The notes under the pieces are model-generated. The model was not told the origin of the DNA. It made no database searches and worked only from the letters and a program-made list of their open reading frames with translations. The position numbers and the translations under genes were made by a program. From contig NZ_LXVY01000009.1 of NCBI RefSeq assembly GCF_001650735.1, positions 1 through 64,000 of the forward strand: a stretch of 64,000 nt of DNA, given 5' to 3'. Of the stretch, positions 62,737 through 64,000 are shown one piece after another (position 1 is the stretch's first letter; the number at the start of each line of letters is the position of its first letter). The DNA comes from Sphingomonas sp. TDK1. Lineage in GTDB: Bacteria; Pseudomonadota; Alphaproteobacteria; Sphingomonadales; Sphingomonadaceae.

Positions 62737-64000
62737 ATGTGGACCTATCATCCCGATCTTCTGGCTCGTCCGGTGCCTCGCTATACCAGCTATCCGACGG
62801 CTGCCGAGTTCACCAGCACCGTCGACGGTTCGGATCTGGCGAGCGGTCTTTCGGGCGTGCGGCCGAATGAGGACATCTCGCTTTACCTGCACATTCCATA
62901 CTGCCGGGAAATCTGCTGGTATTGCGGGTGCAATACGGGAGCCGCGACGAAAGAAGCGCGGCTGACCGCCTACATCGACCGCTTGCACGACGAGGTCGAC
63001 CTTGTTGCTGCCCATCTCGGCGGACGCGGACAGGTGCGGCGTATCGCGTTCGGCGGCGGGAGCCCTAACGCCATAGCACAGCAAGCGTTTTCGGCTCTGC
63101 TCCAGCACGTCAAGCGCGCCTTCGATTGTTTCGAGCCGATCGTCTCGGTAGAGCTCGATCCGCGCGGTTTCGATGAGGGATGGGCGTCGACGCTGGCTGA
63201 TGCCGGGGTCCGTCGGGCCAGCCTTGGCGTTCAGACATTCGACCCGGCGATCCAGGCCGCGATCGGCCGCGTGCAGCCCCACGAACATATCGGGCGGACA
63301 GTGGAGCTTCTGCGGCAGGCCGGTATCGACAGCCTCAACTTCGACCTCATGTACGGATTGCCCGGCCAGGATGTCGCAAGCTTGGCCGGGACGCTGGAGG
63401 CTGCGCTCGCGTTCGCTCCCGACCGACTGGCCGTGTTCGGCTATGCGCATGTGCCGCAACTCATCCCCCGTCAGCGCCGCATCGACGCCTCGCGCCTGCC
63501 CGGACCCGAACAGCGGTTCCAGCAAGCAGCGTACGCCTATGAGCTGCTGCTCGGTCGCGACTACCGGGCTGTGGGCTTCGACCATTTCGCACGCGCCGAG
63601 GATCCGCTCGCGCTAGCGTCGGCAGAAGGGCGGCTGCGCCGGAACTTTCAGGGCTTCACGGACGACGCTGCGGATTATGTGCTCGGCCTCGGCTCGAGCG
63701 CGATCAGCGCTCTTCCCGACCGGCTTCTCCAGAACGAAAAGAACACGGGGCGTTGGCATCTGGCGGTCGGGGCCGGACGGCTGCCGGTCGAGCGGGGTAG
63801 CTACCGTAGCCCGGACGATCAGGCCCGTGGCCTCATTATCGAGCAGATCCTCACGCGCGGATCGGCGGACCTCACGCCCTTGCTGGACCGCGCCTGCTAC
63901 CGAGCGCCCCTGCTCGACTTCGAGCGACGCGGCCTGCTCGCCTGGGAAGGGGCCCGGATCGTCCTGACGGACGGAGCGCTCCCCTATGCTCGAGCGGTCG
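62737..64000 (+). CDS. hemN: Oxygen-independent coproporphyrinogen III oxidase (partial)
   Basis: The frame runs off the window after 421 codons. MWTYHPDLLARPVPRYTSYP starts it; the radical-SAM cluster is in IPYCREICWYCGCNT (C-x3-C-x2-C-x-C), followed by FGGGSPN, GVQTFDPAIQAAIGRVQ and DLMYGLPGQ. HemN makes protoporphyrinogen without oxygen, supplying heme for the oxidase and FixL in anaerobiosis. No upstream ribosome binding site is obvious at 62737, and the FNR box suggests a very short or absent leader. Confidence 0.94.
   Translation, partial: MWTYHPDLLARPVPRYTSYPTAAEFTSTVDGSDLASGLSGVRPNEDISLYLHIPYCREICWYCGCNTGAATKEARLTAYIDRLHDEVDLVAAHLGGRGQVRRIAFGGGSPNAIAQQAFSALLQHVKRAFDCFEPIVSVELDPRGFDEGWASTLADAGVRRASLGVQTFDPAIQAAIGRVQPHEHIGRTVELLRQAGIDSLNFDLMYGLPGQDVASLAGTLEAALAFAPDRLAVFGYAHVPQLIPRQRRIDASRLPGPEQRFQQAAYAYELLLGRDYRAVGFDHFARAEDPLALASAEGRLRRNFQGFTDDAADYVLGLGSSAISALPDRLLQNEKNTGRWHLAVGAGRLPVERGSYRSPDDQARGLIIEQILTRGSADLTPLLDRACYRAPLLDFERRGLLAWEGARIVLTDGALPYARAV

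Overview
The window reads as alphaproteobacterial accessory DNA, most likely from a sphingomonad (Sphingomonadales). This is an inference from high GC content, FixL/FixJ regulation, a GTTC-N7-GTTC LexA box, an FnrN-type regulator with TTGAY-N4-RTCAA sites, and a MobF/TraD mobilisation module. No rRNA, tRNA or CRISPR array was seen.

Left part (1-12.25 kb): backbone of a conjugative plasmid or integrative element. It carries a short SSB, a DUF2493 protein, several small unknown proteins each followed by a clear terminator, a coiled-coil protein, a ribbon-helix-helix protein, the coupling protein TraD and a 1000-residue MobF relaxase-helicase. The spacers are long and structured: a 79-bp repeat occurs twice, a three-helix element occurs twice upstream of genes, and a candidate oriT lies before the relaxosome genes.

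Middle part (12.4-44.7 kb): a low-oxygen energy and carbon island. FixL (heme PAS kinase) and FixJ head it, with a single-domain response regulator and a small phasin-like protein. A minus-strand operon follows: flavodoxin-fold oxidoreductase, L,D-transpeptidase, PHA synthase, MaoC-phosphotransacetylase fusion, acetate kinase and a FabI-like reductase. Plus-strand genes follow: GNAT, alcohol dehydrogenase, P-type ATPase, universal stress protein, oxidoreductase, phosphoketolase and oxidoreductase. Then come another stress protein, a K+-channel-like protein, an APH/ATPase protein, a complete N-type ATPase operon (atpDCQRBEFAG) with a second alcohol dehydrogenase, a SpoIIAA-like protein, a decayed GH130 gene and a VIT1/CCC1 transporter. 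A 16-bp motif, TNCGKRNNNNCCCGKA, lies in at least five intergenic regions here and is a candidate FixJ site. Phosphoketolase, Pta and AckA would give ATP from sugar phosphates. PHA synthesis and alcohol dehydrogenases would absorb reductant. The N-ATPase would convert ATP into an ion gradient.

Right part (44.9-64 kb): a short graveyard of gene fragments (aldo/keto reductase, SURF1, an unknown), then umuDC behind a LexA box, HNH and GIY-YIG nuclease-type proteins and small unknown genes. After an orphan receiver comes a respiratory block: cyoABCD with SURF1 and an iron-permease-like protein, an MFS transporter, a fourth oxidoreductase, a histidine-kinase-like protein, an FnrN-type regulator, OmpW and a truncated hemN. 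Perfect FNR-type boxes lie between cyoA and the MFS gene, between the kinase and a small gene, and between ompW and hemN. The picture is two stacked oxygen-responsive regulons carried beside a conjugation module.
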